This document shows positions 7,503 to 15,927 of a stretch of DNA of 64,000 nucleotides, piece by piece (position 1 is the stretch's first letter; each line of letters starts with the position of its first letter). The stretch is taken from NCBI GenBank assembly GCA_964565775.1, contig CAZMGB010000017.1, positions 1 through 64,000 of the forward strand. Reading direction: 5' to 3'. The notes below the pieces were generated by a model, which was given only the letters and a program-made list of their open reading frames with translations, had not been told where the DNA came from and did not search any database. The translations under genes were made by a program, and so were the position numbers. Source of the stretch: CAZMGB01 sp964565775 (GTDB taxonomy: Bacteria; Chloroflexota; Dehalococcoidia; DSTF01; JALHUB01).

Positions 7503-8653
7503 CCAAGCTCTTCGATTCCGGCCCGCGCACTCGTGCTTCAGGCAGACGCTACAATGAGCCGATCTATTCGTTCCTTAACTCATCGGCGTGGCGATCCGTA
7601 GAACGCGTTCGCGAGTTCTGGGAGGGCTGGTTCGCCCAGTACCCCGACGACAAGAAGGAGGGCCTTGCTGCGCGGTTCCAGTCGTACGACGATCATCCCC
7701 ATCTGTCGGCGTTCCTGGAGCTGTTCACCTTCGCCGTGCTGAAGCGCGCGGACTACAACGTCGAGGTCGAACCACCGGCGGGCGCGCGGGCGCTGGAGTT
7801 CCTGGCGACGGAGGCGCGCGGAGACCTGAAGTTCTACGTGGAGTGCACAGCCACGGGCCAGCCGCGTGCTGATGCCAGCGCGGACTCCCGCGAGGACGAC
7901 GTGAACGAGGCCCTCAACAACGTGCCGACGGGACGCTATGTCCTCGGCGTCAGCTACCCCAAGCGCGGGGCTGGTGCACCGCCGCTGAAGCGCATCCAGC
8001 GGGATGTCGCCGAGCGGATGTCGTCTCTCGCGCTGGGGCCGCCCCGTGAGTGCGAATGGACGTGGGAAGATGCGGGGTGGAGCATCCAGTTCTGGGCCGT
8101 CCCTTACGACACCGATGTTACGGACGATCCTGATGATGACGAAGCCGGTCTGGGCTTCATCGGGCCGAAGGTCTTCGACAGGGTCGAACACCTTCGCCTT
8201 CGGTCGGCCATAGATCGGAAGGCGAGCAAGTACGGCGACCTGGGCGAGCCGCTCCTCGTCGTCACCAATTCCACTCAGCATCAGTCTGAGCGCGACCTGA
8301 TGACAGCACTCCTTGGCGACGTCCTGTGGCAGATCAACATGGTCTCCCGCGACGTCACCGTCACTAGGAAGCCGAATGGCGTCTTCTACGACGCGCGAGG
8401 GCCACGCAACGTCGCCCTCTCCGCTGTGCTGCACGGGCACTTCGGGGTGCTGAGCTTCGCCAGAGACCAGCAAGAATACACCTTGGTTCACCACCCCTTC
8501 TCGGCTCACCCGCTCCCACAAGGCCTGTTCCGGTTCTGTGAGGAGCGGAGCTTCCACCGTCAAACTGGAGATCTACAGGTCACTCCTCCCACTACGACCG
8601 TCGGCGAATTCTTCGGTCTTCCCGATGGGTGGCCGTTCTTCGACCGAGACTGA
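7499..8653 (+). CDS. Hypothetical protein with possible PD-(D/E)XK nuclease core
   Basis: 384 residues. Around residues 75-125 the pattern FLELFTFAVLKRADYNVEVEP, ALEFLATEARGDLKFYVECTATG fits the order helix-strand-hairpin-VExT of some restriction-like nucleases, where the final acid sits in a strand followed by Cys-Thr. The canonical lysine is not at its usual place, so activity is doubtful. The rest has no motif known to me. It overlaps the upstream membrane-anchored gene by four bases and precedes a HEPN-like helical protein, an arrangement that suggests a defence or toxin operon. Function remains inference. Confidence 0.5.
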   Translation: MTKLFDSGPRTRASGRRYNEPIYSFLNSSAWRSVERVREFWEGWFAQYPDDKKEGLAARFQSYDDHPHLSAFLELFTFAVLKRADYNVEVEPPAGARALEFLATEARGDLKFYVECTATGQPRADASADSREDDVNEALNNVPTGRYVLGVSYPKRGAGAPPLKRIQRDVAERMSSLALGPPRECEWTWEDAGWSIQFWAVPYDTDVTDDPDDDEAGLGFIGPKVFDRVEHLRLRSAIDRKASKYGDLGEPLLVVTNSTQHQSERDLMTALLGDVLWQINMVSRDVTVTRKPNGVFYDARGPRNVALSAVLHGHFGVLSFARDQQEYTLVHHPFSAHPLPQGLFRFCEERSFHRQTGDLQVTPPTTTVGEFFGLPDGWPFFDRD

Positions 8654-8661
8654 GCAGCCCG

Positions 8662-9399
8662 ATGGCTACCAACTGGGATGTCGAGATCATGGCCCTGCGT
8701 GACATGAGCACGACGGCCTTCCGCAACCACCAGGTTGCAGCCGCTGCGCTGGTGGAGAGGATGGCGAGCGCTCAGCAGCGAGAAGACGGCCCGCTGGAGC
8801 AGAAGGTGCTCATGGCCAAGACCGCTGCTGAATCAGTGGCTGCCCTGGAGGAGTTCGGGGCTGTGTCATGGGCGGTGGCAAATCGTCAGCGCGGCGGCTT
8901 CCTCCGAGCCTACCTGGGGTATCAGGCTTCGAACGTGGACGCCTTCTACCGCTCGGTCATCGACACGCGGCTATCAGCCAGGACGCTCCTGAGCATCCCT
9001 TCAGACTCTCGACTCCGACGCTGGCTGGATTCGGAGGAGCGCCGACTCGTTCAGGCTTCACTACAGGAAATTCGTCGACTTCTGACTGTCGCAGCCAAGG
9101 ACTACTGGCTAGACCAGCGCATGGTTGTCAGGGCGTACAACAAGATCAAGCACGGGTTCGTCGTTGTCCAGCGCCTCGACGCGCTCATTCCTGGCCAGAC
9201 GCCACCGACCAACTGGCAGCAGCACGTCAACATCCTGCGAGGTATCAGGCCCAACGGGAGTGTGAACTACGTTGATCTCGAACGGTCAGCAGGCATGGTC
9301 GAGCACCTGATGAGAATTATCGACATGTGCTCCGGTGGCTGCAAAGAAGTCGCCTCCCTGCTCATCTACCTCTCGGAAAGAGGCGCGCCGGTCGATTAG
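8662..9399 (+). CDS. Hypothetical helical protein, HEPN-like
   Basis: 245 residues from the ATG at 8662; upstream readings of the frame overlap the previous gene and lack a ribosome site. It is almost all alpha-helical. A segment near residue 150 (MVVRAYNKIKHGFVVV) resembles the conserved NxxKHG-type helix of HEPN-like and Cthe_2314-like proteins seen in abortive infection and toxin systems. No catalytic RxxxxH motif is obvious. It is the last gene of the operon and is followed by a 12-bp terminator stem. Confidence 0.5.
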   Translation: MATNWDVEIMALRDMSTTAFRNHQVAAAALVERMASAQQREDGPLEQKVLMAKTAAESVAALEEFGAVSWAVANRQRGGFLRAYLGYQASNVDAFYRSVIDTRLSARTLLSIPSDSRLRRWLDSEERRLVQASLQEIRRLLTVAAKDYWLDQRMVVRAYNKIKHGFVVVQRLDALIPGQTPPTNWQQHVNILRGIRPNGSVNYVDLERSAGMVEHLMRIIDMCSGGCKEVASLLIYLSERGAPVD

Positions 9400-9484
9400 C
9401 TGCCCGCCGGTCGCCCTGGCCGAACCAGGTGGTCGCGCAGGGCGCGCGCCATCTCGTCGACGTCGCCCGCCAGCAGGTCGCATC

Positions 9485-9515
9485 GGAGGGCCAGGGCTAA
9501 TCCCCCTGGCCCTCC
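9485..9515. terminator. Perfect 12-bp hairpin between convergent genes
   Basis: GGAGGGCCAGGG (9485-9496) pairs with CCCTGGCCCTCC (9504-9515) around a 7-base loop. It covers the stop codon of the minus-strand SNF2 gene and lies after the plus-strand operon ending at 9399. There is no T tract, so it may act as a hairpin roadblock or an mRNA 3' end. Confidence 0.5.
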
Positions 9516-11278
9516 TCGCGCTCGTAGCCGCTGACGAAGCGGCGGCGGGTGAACCTCTCCAGCACCTCCGGGCTGGTGACCAGCGCCTCGGCGTAGGCCT
9601 TGATGTCGGGCAGGTCCTCCAGCCGGAAGTCGTACTCCTCGTAGTCCAGCCCCTCGGCGATGGCCTTCCGCTTGCAGTCGCACAGCAGCTCCATGTACTC
9701 CTCGATGGTGCCCCGGCAGGTCAGGAAGTGGACGTGCACGTCCCGCTCCTGCTGGGGCCGCAGCACCCGTGAGAAGGCCTGCGCCATCACCGACGGCACC
9801 CAGTCGTAGTCCAGGAAGACGACGACGCTCGCCTCGGGGATGTTCAGCCCCTCGGCCAGGCAGGGCGTCGTAGCCACCAGCACCCGATGGAAGGGGCTGC
9901 GACGGAAGGCGTCTATTCGCTCGATGCGGGGCGAGGTCCAAGTGCGACGGTTCAACTCCAGGCTGACGCCGCCGTCCACGTACAGGGGGTCGCAGCCCAG
10001 GCGGTCGATGCGCCTGTACATCCACTTGGCACCCTCCTTGTTGCGTGAGAGGACGATCACCTTGCGGCCGTCAGCGAGGGCGTCCTGGACGATCTGGAGC
10101 ACCCGTCGCTGCTTCGCCGTGGGATCCTTCCACTCCGGGTCGAGGAGCTGGGGGAAGGAGGCGCAGCCGATGAGCGCGGTGAGCTTGGGCAGGATCTGCT
10201 GTCGGCCCAGCGCGCGTCCTTCGGCCTCAGCCTCGGCGGTCGCCGCCTCGTACCATTCCTGGAAGTCGGCCAGCACCACCTCGTAGGCCCGGCGATGCTG
10301 TTCGTCCATCTCGATCGCCTCGTAGTGGAGGTGGGGCTCCGGCATGCGCACCGCCGCCGTTACCTCCGGCTCCGTGTTCAAGCGGCGGATCATCTTCGGA
10401 GCCAGCATCTCCTGGAAGCCGTGCGGGTCGCGGATCTTCGGCAGCAGCTTCTTCTTCCCGCGGTCGGCTGTGCGGCGGTGCTCCTCATCGTAGTAGACGT
10501 AGGTGCCGAATCGTCGCAAGAACTTCTCGACCGCCCCCTCGACGAAGAAGCTGTAGTCGGGCCAGAGGGCAGAGCCGTTGCCGAAGGCCCAGTTCAGCAG
10601 CGACAGGATGTTGTTGGGGTAGCCGCGCACCGGCGTGCCGGTGAGGAGCACCTTGTGCTTGGCCCGCAGGTGGGTTACGGCCTTCGTCTGGTTCGCCTCC
10701 ACGTCCTTGAGGGAGTAGGCCTCGTCCACGGCGATGAAGCCGAACCGCTTGCGCAGGACCGACGCCAGGCTGTGGCGCAGGCCAAGCTCCTCCACGATGC
10801 GGTCACCGCGCTGGTGCGACCGGTAGTTGGCGCCCCGACGGTAACGGCCGTCACCGACGCGCCGTAGGGGGCTGTCCTCAGGCAATCGCCAGAGGTCGGT
10901 GAGCGCCACCAGGTTGAATCGCTTCAGGTTCCGACAGTCCTCCAGCGTCTCCACGACGTGGAGCTCATGGGCGAGGCCGATGGCTCGGAACTCCGTCACC
11001 CACTCGCCCATCAGTCGCTTGGGGACGACTAGGAGGTTGCGCTGGCACCCGTACAGCAGGGCAAGGGCGATGGCGACCCGCGTCTTGCCCAGGCCCATCT
11101 GGTAGGTGAGGAGCAGGCACTGCTTCAGGCTGGCCCGCACCACGTCCTCGAACTGGAAGGGATAGAGCCAGCGGTCCAGGCCCAGAGCCAGCGCCTTCTT
11201 GCGGGCGGCGGCCAGCTCCCGCTGGTAGCAGGCCTCGAGGCCGTCGTCTTCATGGAGTTTGGTCCAGTTTGTCGTCAC
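9497..11278 (-). CDS. SNF2-family DEAD/DEAH-like helicase
   Basis: 593 residues from a GTG at 11278, chosen because GGAGGAG lies 5 bases upstream and because the resulting N-terminus (TNWTKLHEDDGLEA) is shared with a second gene at 12596. Helicase motifs are in order: YQMGLGKT (Walker A, near residue 60), LLVVPKRLMGEWVTEF, VDEAYSLKD (DEAY box), LLTGTPVRG (motif III), and in the second lobe VLATTPCLAEGLNIP and QAFSRVLRPQQ with arginine fingers. SNF2 proteins translocate on double-stranded DNA; on mobile elements they often accompany methyltransferases. The N6-adenine methyltransferase upstream on the same strand fits such a pair. Confidence 0.8.
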   Translation of the reverse strand: MTTNWTKLHEDDGLEACYQRELAAARKKALALGLDRWLYPFQFEDVVRASLKQCLLLTYQMGLGKTRVAIALALLYGCQRNLLVVPKRLMGEWVTEFRAIGLAHELHVVETLEDCRNLKRFNLVALTDLWRLPEDSPLRRVGDGRYRRGANYRSHQRGDRIVEELGLRHSLASVLRKRFGFIAVDEAYSLKDVEANQTKAVTHLRAKHKVLLTGTPVRGYPNNILSLLNWAFGNGSALWPDYSFFVEGAVEKFLRRFGTYVYYDEEHRRTADRGKKKLLPKIRDPHGFQEMLAPKMIRRLNTEPEVTAAVRMPEPHLHYEAIEMDEQHRRAYEVVLADFQEWYEAATAEAEAEGRALGRQQILPKLTALIGCASFPQLLDPEWKDPTAKQRRVLQIVQDALADGRKVIVLSRNKEGAKWMYRRIDRLGCDPLYVDGGVSLELNRRTWTSPRIERIDAFRRSPFHRVLVATTPCLAEGLNIPEASVVVFLDYDWVPSVMAQAFSRVLRPQQERDVHVHFLTCRGTIEEYMELLCDCKRKAIAEGLDYEEYDFRLEDLPDIKAYAEALVTSPEVLERFTRRRFVSGYEREEGQGD

Positions 11279-11399
11279 GAGATCTCCTCCAACTAGCGTC
11301 CCAAGGTGGCAATCTGTCGTTTCGAGGTACGCGAAGAGGTCCCTCACGTGTTAGAATGCGGCGTCCCTTGGTCGCCGCGCATTCGATAGAGAAGCCACC

Positions 11400-11855
11400 T
11401 TGAAGCAGTGCCCGTACTGTAAGGAGCAGATACAGCCCGATGCAGCCAAGTGCCGCTATTGCGGTGAGTGGCTGACCAACGGTGCCGACCATTCAACAGG
11501 GAGGAAGGTGGAGGAAGTTGTCTTGCCCCTCCCGATGCGCGCACGAATCAACAGCCGCTATTGGCCAGGCCCCTGGTTCTGGGAGCGAGTCCGAGACTCG
11601 GTAACCAATAACATCAGCGAATACGAGAACCAGGGCTGGGAACTCGTGGAGCACGAAATCGGCCCCGATATGCTCGTATGGCATAAGGTAGACAACGGCT
11701 TCTTCGAGGGCGTGGTCATGGTGGTCCTCACGCTGTCAATCGTCGGAATCCCAATTGGCTGGTGGCTGAACCGCCGCTGGGAAAGCAGCGGAATATATGA
11801 GCTCCGCGAGGCGCGCTTTCACGTTAGGGGGAAGAGAGCGCCCCCGGGTCAATAG
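11400..11855 (+). CDS. Zinc-ribbon membrane protein
   Basis: 151 residues from a TTG start. The N-terminus is a compact zinc ribbon (CPYCKEQIQPDAAKCRYCGEW), and a single membrane helix lies near residue 105 (GVVMVVLTLSIVGIPIGWWL). The middle has an aromatic-rich NISEYENQGWELVEHEIGP segment like small PH-like or DUF4177-type folds. The ribosome site is weak (GAGAAG). It is followed by a second zinc-ribbon membrane gene on the same strand; the pair interrupts the otherwise minus-strand block between the methyltransferase and the SNF2 helicase. Function unknown. Confidence 0.6.
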   Translation: MKQCPYCKEQIQPDAAKCRYCGEWLTNGADHSTGRKVEEVVLPLPMRARINSRYWPGPWFWERVRDSVTNNISEYENQGWELVEHEIGPDMLVWHKVDNGFFEGVVMVVLTLSIVGIPIGWWLNRRWESSGIYELREARFHVRGKRAPPGQ

Positions 11856-11859
11856 TGCG

Positions 11860-11886
11860 CAGCACCGCCCGCGTGGCGGGCTGCTG
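11860..11886. terminator. Intergenic hairpin
   Basis: CAGCACCGCC (11860-11869) can pair with GGCGGGCTGCTG downstream with one bulged G. It lies in the 39 bases between the two zinc-ribbon genes. No T run follows, so it may be an RNA-processing or attenuating hairpin rather than a terminator. Confidence 0.35.
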
Positions 11887-11894
11887 AACGTTCG

Positions 11895-12335
11895 ATGATT
11901 AACTACTGTCCAGGGTGCGGGGCGCAACGGCCGGACGAATCTAGTAGCTTCTGCGGACATTGCGGGCGCGCTTTCGAAGCCCCGGCCGTTAGGGAGTCCC
12001 TCTGTGACAGTCCGGGTTGCGAATCGCCTGTCAAGGAGCGCTGCCGAATGTGCGGCGGCTCGTTCTGCACGCGTCACGTGATGCTGCAGCAGTCATTTGG
12101 AGCAAGTGTGTACTTCTGTGACCCTTGCGGTGCTGCATACGAGAAAAAGCTGATCGGGACCGGGCCTAGGTTCCTCGGAAGCACCTTTTCGGAATGGGGT
12201 GCCTTTCTCCTTGCAATCGTCGCATTCGTTGCTTTGTTGCCAGCCTTCTACCTTCTTCTCACCACGCCGATCCTGGGCATCCTGTTAGGCGGTGCCTGCA
12301 TCATCTATCTTGGATGGTGGTATCTGACGAGGTAA
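11895..12335 (+). CDS. Double zinc-finger protein with two membrane helices
   Basis: 146 residues. An N-terminal zinc ribbon (CPGCGAQRPDESSSFCGHCG) is followed by a second cysteine/histidine cluster (CDSPGCESP, CRMCGGSFCTRHV, FCDPCG) resembling a B-box or AN1-like finger. The C-terminal 55 residues hold two hydrophobic helices (AFLLAIVAFVALLPAFYLLL and ILGILLGGACIIYLGWWYL). It has the same general design as its upstream neighbour: a cytosolic zinc module tethered to the membrane. No enzymatic motif is visible. Confidence 0.6.
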   Translation: MINYCPGCGAQRPDESSSFCGHCGRAFEAPAVRESLCDSPGCESPVKERCRMCGGSFCTRHVMLQQSFGASVYFCDPCGAAYEKKLIGTGPRFLGSTFSEWGAFLLAIVAFVALLPAFYLLLTTPILGILLGGACIIYLGWWYLTR

Positions 12336-12342
12336 GTGGCTA

Positions 12343-12596
12343 GCCCGGCTGCTCCTCGGGATCGCCGTCCGAGCCGCCCTGCTGGATGACCTCGAAGCGA
12401 CCGGTGCGCAGGTCCAGAGCGACCACGGGTGCGCAGGACCTCCCGTTCCATCTCCATATCTGTGTCGCCGGACTCGGCCGGGACCTGCCCCTTGTAGGTG
12501 CGGCCCTTGACCAAAGCCTGCAGCGGCGGCCAGGTCGCGCTGATGGCGGGCCTCCAGCCCGTCGTCTTCATGCAGCCTTGTCCAGGTCAACGTCAT
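12343..12596 (-). pseudogene. Frameshifted small gene sharing its N-terminus with the SNF2 helicase
   Basis: From the ATG at 12596 the first 24 residues (MTLTWTRLHEDDGLEARHQR) match the start of the SNF2 helicase at 11278. Protein-like sequence then continues in a second frame (LVKGRTYKGQVPAESGDTDM) and finally in a third (VVALDLRTGRFEVIQQGGSD) to a TAG near 12343. Two frameshifts in 250 bases mark a decayed gene, or sequencing errors. It overlaps the 3' end of the methyltransferase by 29 bases. The conserved start may be a translated leader kept by recombination. Confidence 0.5.
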
Positions 12597-14211
12597 CGCT
12601 GCTCCCCTGCTTCGAGCCTTTCGATGGGTCGACGGCGACCCACCGGCTCAGCGGCGCCATCTGGCGCTCGTACCAGCGGCGCTGCCCCGCCAGCCAGCGT
12701 TCGCTCTGACCGTCGAGGGCGACCTCCATTCCGTAGCAGCGGAGCCGCTCGGCCACGTCCTCCAGCCCGAGCAACGGCGGCCGCTCCAGCAGCTCCTGCC
12801 AGAGGCTGATCGACACCTCGCGCTTGCGGTCGTACCGGCTGCCCATCTCCTCGTCGAGCAGCGCCAGCTTAGCCTGGGCGGCCCAGGCGTTCGGGACGAG
12901 CCGCATCCGGCCGTTGGCGACGCGGACGAGCACTACGTCAGAATCAACGAGCGGCAGGGTATCGGCTCGCTGGCGTCGCTCCTGGCGGCTCGGCGGCGTC
13001 CAGGGTTGGACGGTCACCGGACCGGCGTCGCTGGCTAACCGTCGCTGCTCGATCCGCTCCCGCCAGGCCAGCCGACAGGCCGCCAGCAGATCGCGCTGGT
13101 GGGTCGGCCAGCGAGCCAGGAGGCTCTCGATCGCATCCTCGCCCAGGGTGGCAACGCGATCGCGGTACGTGCCACCGTCGAGGTCCGCACCAACGACCCA
13201 CACGAACAGCGCCGTCGGCCAGTCGCTGGAGGCGTGGGCATCCGCCGGCAGGTCGATGCAAGCTGCCAGCCGCGCCTTGCCCTCTATCCAGCGAACCACC
13301 GTCGGCTCCAAGGCCTCGAGGGCGTTGGCTGGGAGCACCGCGGCTACCACGCCGGGCCGGGCCACGGCGAGGAAGGCCTGCTCCAGCCAGAGCGCCTCGG
13401 CGCGGCCCCAGCCGTCCCAGCCCACGTGCTGCCAGAGGCGGCGGCGGTCGCGCAGGCGCAGGCTGTAGGGCGGGTTGCCGAGCACCAGCTCGAACTGTCC
13501 GTCGAAACGATGGTGCTGGAACTCATCCACAACCAGGCAATGTCCTTCGCCCAGCAGGGCGCGGGCGACGATGACGGCGTCGCGGTCGACCTCAACGCCC
13601 GCGACCCGGACGCGTTCCGGCTCGGCGATTAGGTTGCCAATGCCCACGCACGACTCGAGGACACGGGTGCCCTCCGGCGGTTCCAGCAGCCGGAAGAGCA
13701 GCCGCCCGACGGCCGGGTTGCTGAAGAACTGCCCCCGGTGCTGCTCGCGGGCGCGCTGGATGTTGAAGAGACCTGCCGGAGGGCGGTGGATGGCGCCCAG
13801 ATCAACGAAGCGACGGCGGATCTCGGCGAGGACATCGGACTCTATCGCCTCGCCCCGCTGGCGTCGCGCCAGAACGTGTCGGGCCAGGCGGACCGCGTAA
13901 GCCCGACCGGCCACGAGATCATGATCCGGCGGTGGAGCGAGAATCTCCTCAACGTCCGGCTCCGGCGGTCCTGCCGCCGTCTCTGCTTCGCCATCGCCGT
14001 CGAGCGACGGCGGCGTCGCTTCGACGAGAGGCGCCGTCGCTTCGAGCACTGTGCCCGCGCCGTCGTGGCCGTCCGCTCCGGCCCTGGCGGCGAGCCGACC
14101 GTCACAGCGACGGTTCGGGCACGGGTCGCCGTCGGCCCAGAGGCCCATTGCCGCCTGCCCGCAACGCTCGCAGACCAGCAGCGTGGGATAGGTGTCAGTC
14201 GTTTGCGTCAT
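12568..14211 (-). CDS. N6-adenine DNA methyltransferase with N-terminal zinc ribbon
   Basis: 547 residues from the ATG at 14211, with GGAGG 5 bases upstream. The N-terminus has a zinc ribbon (CERCGQAAMGLWADGDPCPNRRC) and a disordered acidic linker to about residue 90. The methyltransferase core follows: QFFSNPAVGRLLFRLL, the SAM-binding VLESCVGIGNLI, and the catalytic NPPY motif (LGNPPYSL, near residue 250). This layout is that of type I/type IIG-like amino-methyltransferases that modify adenine N6. No specificity subunit or nuclease is adjacent, so it may protect the element or act in regulation. The SNF2 helicase lies downstream on the same strand. Confidence 0.8.
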   Translation of the reverse strand: MTQTTDTYPTLLVCERCGQAAMGLWADGDPCPNRRCDGRLAARAGADGHDGAGTVLEATAPLVEATPPSLDGDGEAETAAGPPEPDVEEILAPPPDHDLVAGRAYAVRLARHVLARRQRGEAIESDVLAEIRRRFVDLGAIHRPPAGLFNIQRAREQHRGQFFSNPAVGRLLFRLLEPPEGTRVLESCVGIGNLIAEPERVRVAGVEVDRDAVIVARALLGEGHCLVVDEFQHHRFDGQFELVLGNPPYSLRLRDRRRLWQHVGWDGWGRAEALWLEQAFLAVARPGVVAAVLPANALEALEPTVVRWIEGKARLAACIDLPADAHASSDWPTALFVWVVGADLDGGTYRDRVATLGEDAIESLLARWPTHQRDLLAACRLAWRERIEQRRLASDAGPVTVQPWTPPSRQERRQRADTLPLVDSDVVLVRVANGRMRLVPNAWAAQAKLALLDEEMGSRYDRKREVSISLWQELLERPPLLGLEDVAERLRCYGMEVALDGQSERWLAGQRRWYERQMAPLSRWVAVDPSKGSKQGSSDDVDLDKAA

Positions 14212-14232
14212 CATCACCTCCGTGTCGGGAAT

Positions 14233-14285
14233 AGCAGGAGCCCCGGAGGCTCGAACGCTCGAACCCTCGGGGCTCGTCTCCTGCT
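14233..14285. terminator. Long interrupted inverted repeat, likely terminator
   Basis: AGCAG plus GAGCCCCGGAGG on the left pair with CCCTCGGGGCTC plus CTGCT on the right, with a small mismatch and an inner GCTCGAA repeat. It lies between the stop of the 14298-15110 gene and the ribosome site of the methyltransferase, both on the minus strand, and so separates two transcripts. Confidence 0.55.
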
Positions 14286-14297
14286 GGCGGATTAGGG

Positions 14298-15110
14298 TCA
14301 GCTACATTCTCGCCGGCCGGTGGAGCCTCCCTCAACTTCTTGCTCAGAAGCGAATAGTCGACGCCACGTGGGCAGCACTTGGTTGTGCTCGAACTCCTGC
14401 ATCCTTGAACGCATACTTTCTAGCCACTCGCTAAGCTGTGCGGGCTTGTCGATAGCACTGACGAACGCGAGCGGTGCGTAGTGAATCAGCGCCAGCGCCT
14501 GTTCCCAGTTGATGTGCAGGATCAGGTCTGCGACTGCGGGGCGCTCGATGCCGAAAAGCCCAAACCGAAACTGCGGGGGTTTACCGGGCTCCGACGTATC
14601 AAATGCCAACATCACCGCGCCGAACTTGCCTGGGTGCGAGAGGTCGCTTAGTGCGCCCCATCGCTCCTTCAAGCGCTGGTTGTGCTCACCCCTCCTCTTG
14701 ATGGTGTCGCCGGTGCTCACAAACTGCTCACCTCTCAGCCACCGGTCGATCCTCGCCTCGGTTTCGGGTGGGATGCCGGTTGCGTCGATGTCGAGATCGA
14801 TCACAAGCCAGAGGCCCTCGAACGCGGCGCGGGAGAGTATCACAGCGTCAGACAGATAGCCTTCCAGAAGCCGCCTGTAGCTGTTTGTGAGGCGGCCCAG
14901 GCAAAAGGTGTACAGAGATGCGAGACCCAGCTTCCGCTCCTGCCACCCTTCCTGCTGTGCTGTTGCGAAGGCATCGGCCATGACCCCATGGAGTTTTGCC
15001 AGCGTCTCCTCGAACTGCTCGTGATAGCATCCCAGGCGTTCGCGGCTACGCTGCGACAGCGCTTCGTCGGCGCTCCGTAGCTGTGTCTCGAGCTCAGCCC
15101 AGGTCTTCAT
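14298..15110 (-). CDS. Hypothetical helical protein, DUF5677/HEPN-like
   Basis: 270 residues, mostly helical. The stretch YRRLLEGYLSDAVILSRAAFEGLWLVIDLDID resembles the conserved helix of DUF5677-type proteins (A-x-x-LxRxxxE), and a following LKERWGALSDLSHPGKFG is like the helix containing SxxxH in the same group. These proteins are related to HEPN nucleic-acid-associated folds but biochemical data are lacking. No ribosome site is strong. It is flanked by the terminator at 14233 and by a short gap before radC. Family assignment is tentative. Confidence 0.5.
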   Translation of the reverse strand: MKTWAELETQLRSADEALSQRSRERLGCYHEQFEETLAKLHGVMADAFATAQQEGWQERKLGLASLYTFCLGRLTNSYRRLLEGYLSDAVILSRAAFEGLWLVIDLDIDATGIPPETEARIDRWLRGEQFVSTGDTIKRRGEHNQRLKERWGALSDLSHPGKFGAVMLAFDTSEPGKPPQFRFGLFGIERPAVADLILHINWEQALALIHYAPLAFVSAIDKPAQLSEWLESMRSRMQEFEHNQVLPTWRRLFASEQEVEGGSTGRRECS

Positions 15111-15204
15111 CGCGTACCTGAAGGCGAACGCTCTACGCCTGGTGGTCTCCGCTTCGAGGAGTATATCTTACCCCGGCGGCTCTTATTGCCGCACGCAAGG
15201 ACAT

Positions 15205-15729
15205 CTATATTACGCCGCGTTCCTTGAGGCTGACGACTCCCCCGTCCCCTATGATCACGTGGTCCAGAAGGTCGATGCTGAGGAGTTGGGCGACCTGGGC
15301 GGCGTCCTTGGTCAGCTTCACGTCCTCCGGACTGGGCTCAGGGTCACCGCTGGGGTGGTTGTGGACAAGGATGACGGCTGGGGCGTTGGCCACGACGGCG
15401 TCGCGGAACAGCTCCGCCATGCGCGCCATCGCCGTGTTCACGCTGCCCTGGTAGACCATGACCACATCCAGCACCCGATTGCGGGTGTCCAAGAGGATGA
15501 CTCGCAGTTGCTCCTGGGGCAGGGCTTCCATCTCGGGGGACAATAGGTCGGCGACGTCCTGCGGGCAGCGCACCTGCCGACCATTCGGTCCGCCGCGGCC
15601 CGCGGAGCGATAGCTCGACCGCAGGTCGGACAGGAGGCGCAGGTTTTCGCGCACGAGTTCGAGAACTGCCGCGTCCTCGGGGGGCAGGAAAGTCAGTTGT
15701 CCGTCGCCGTCACGCCGCCTGCGGGTCAT
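15205..15729 (-). CDS. radC: RadC-like JAB/MPN-domain protein
   Basis: 174 residues. The JAMM metal site is complete: HNHPSGDPEPSPED, with the upstream glutamate in LPQEQLRVILLDTRNRVL. RadC proteins are abundant on plasmids, phages and islands; despite the name, a repair function is not established, and a DNA-processing role during transfer is suspected. The protein is shorter than chromosomal RadC (about 225 residues) and lacks the N-terminal helix-hairpin-helix region, as is normal for mobile-element copies. It overlaps the small gene upstream by 20 bases, so the two are probably translated together. Confidence 0.85.
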   Translation of the reverse strand: MTRRRRDGDGQLTFLPPEDAAVLELVRENLRLLSDLRSSYRSAGRGGPNGRQVRCPQDVADLLSPEMEALPQEQLRVILLDTRNRVLDVVMVYQGSVNTAMARMAELFRDAVVANAPAVILVHNHPSGDPEPSPEDVKLTKDAAQVAQLLSIDLLDHVIIGDGGVVSLKERGVI

Positions 15730-15925
15730 CGGGTTCCTCCAGGTGCCGGTCCGTCCGTTCGTAGAGAGTGAGGTGGAGAGGCGCGTCGCCGTCCGGCCCC
15801 AGGGCGAGCACCGAGTAGGCGCGCCAGCCAGGGACGGGGCACTGAGGCTCCGGCACCTGCACCACGTATCGCGGCCCGGCGCGGGTCTGAATGAGCCGCA
15901 CCAGGCGTCGCTGAGCGAGGTTCAC
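15710..15925 (-). CDS. Small hypothetical protein upstream of radC
   Basis: 71 residues. It has an Arg-rich amphipathic N-terminus (MNLAQRRLVRLIQTRAGPRY) and a beta-like middle (YSVLALGPDGDAPLHLTLYER). It begins 3 bases after the Rad52-like gene and overlaps radC, so it belongs to the same minus-strand operon. No family recognised. Confidence 0.45.
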   Translation of the reverse strand: MNLAQRRLVRLIQTRAGPRYVVQVPEPQCPVPGWRAYSVLALGPDGDAPLHLTLYERTDRHLEEPDDPQAA

Positions 15926-15927
15926 GG

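Noticed and set aside
7580..8563. A 327-codon open frame antisense to the 7499-8653 gene.
   Set aside because: Composition is that of a GC-rich shadow frame; the sense gene has coupled neighbours and coherent protein features.
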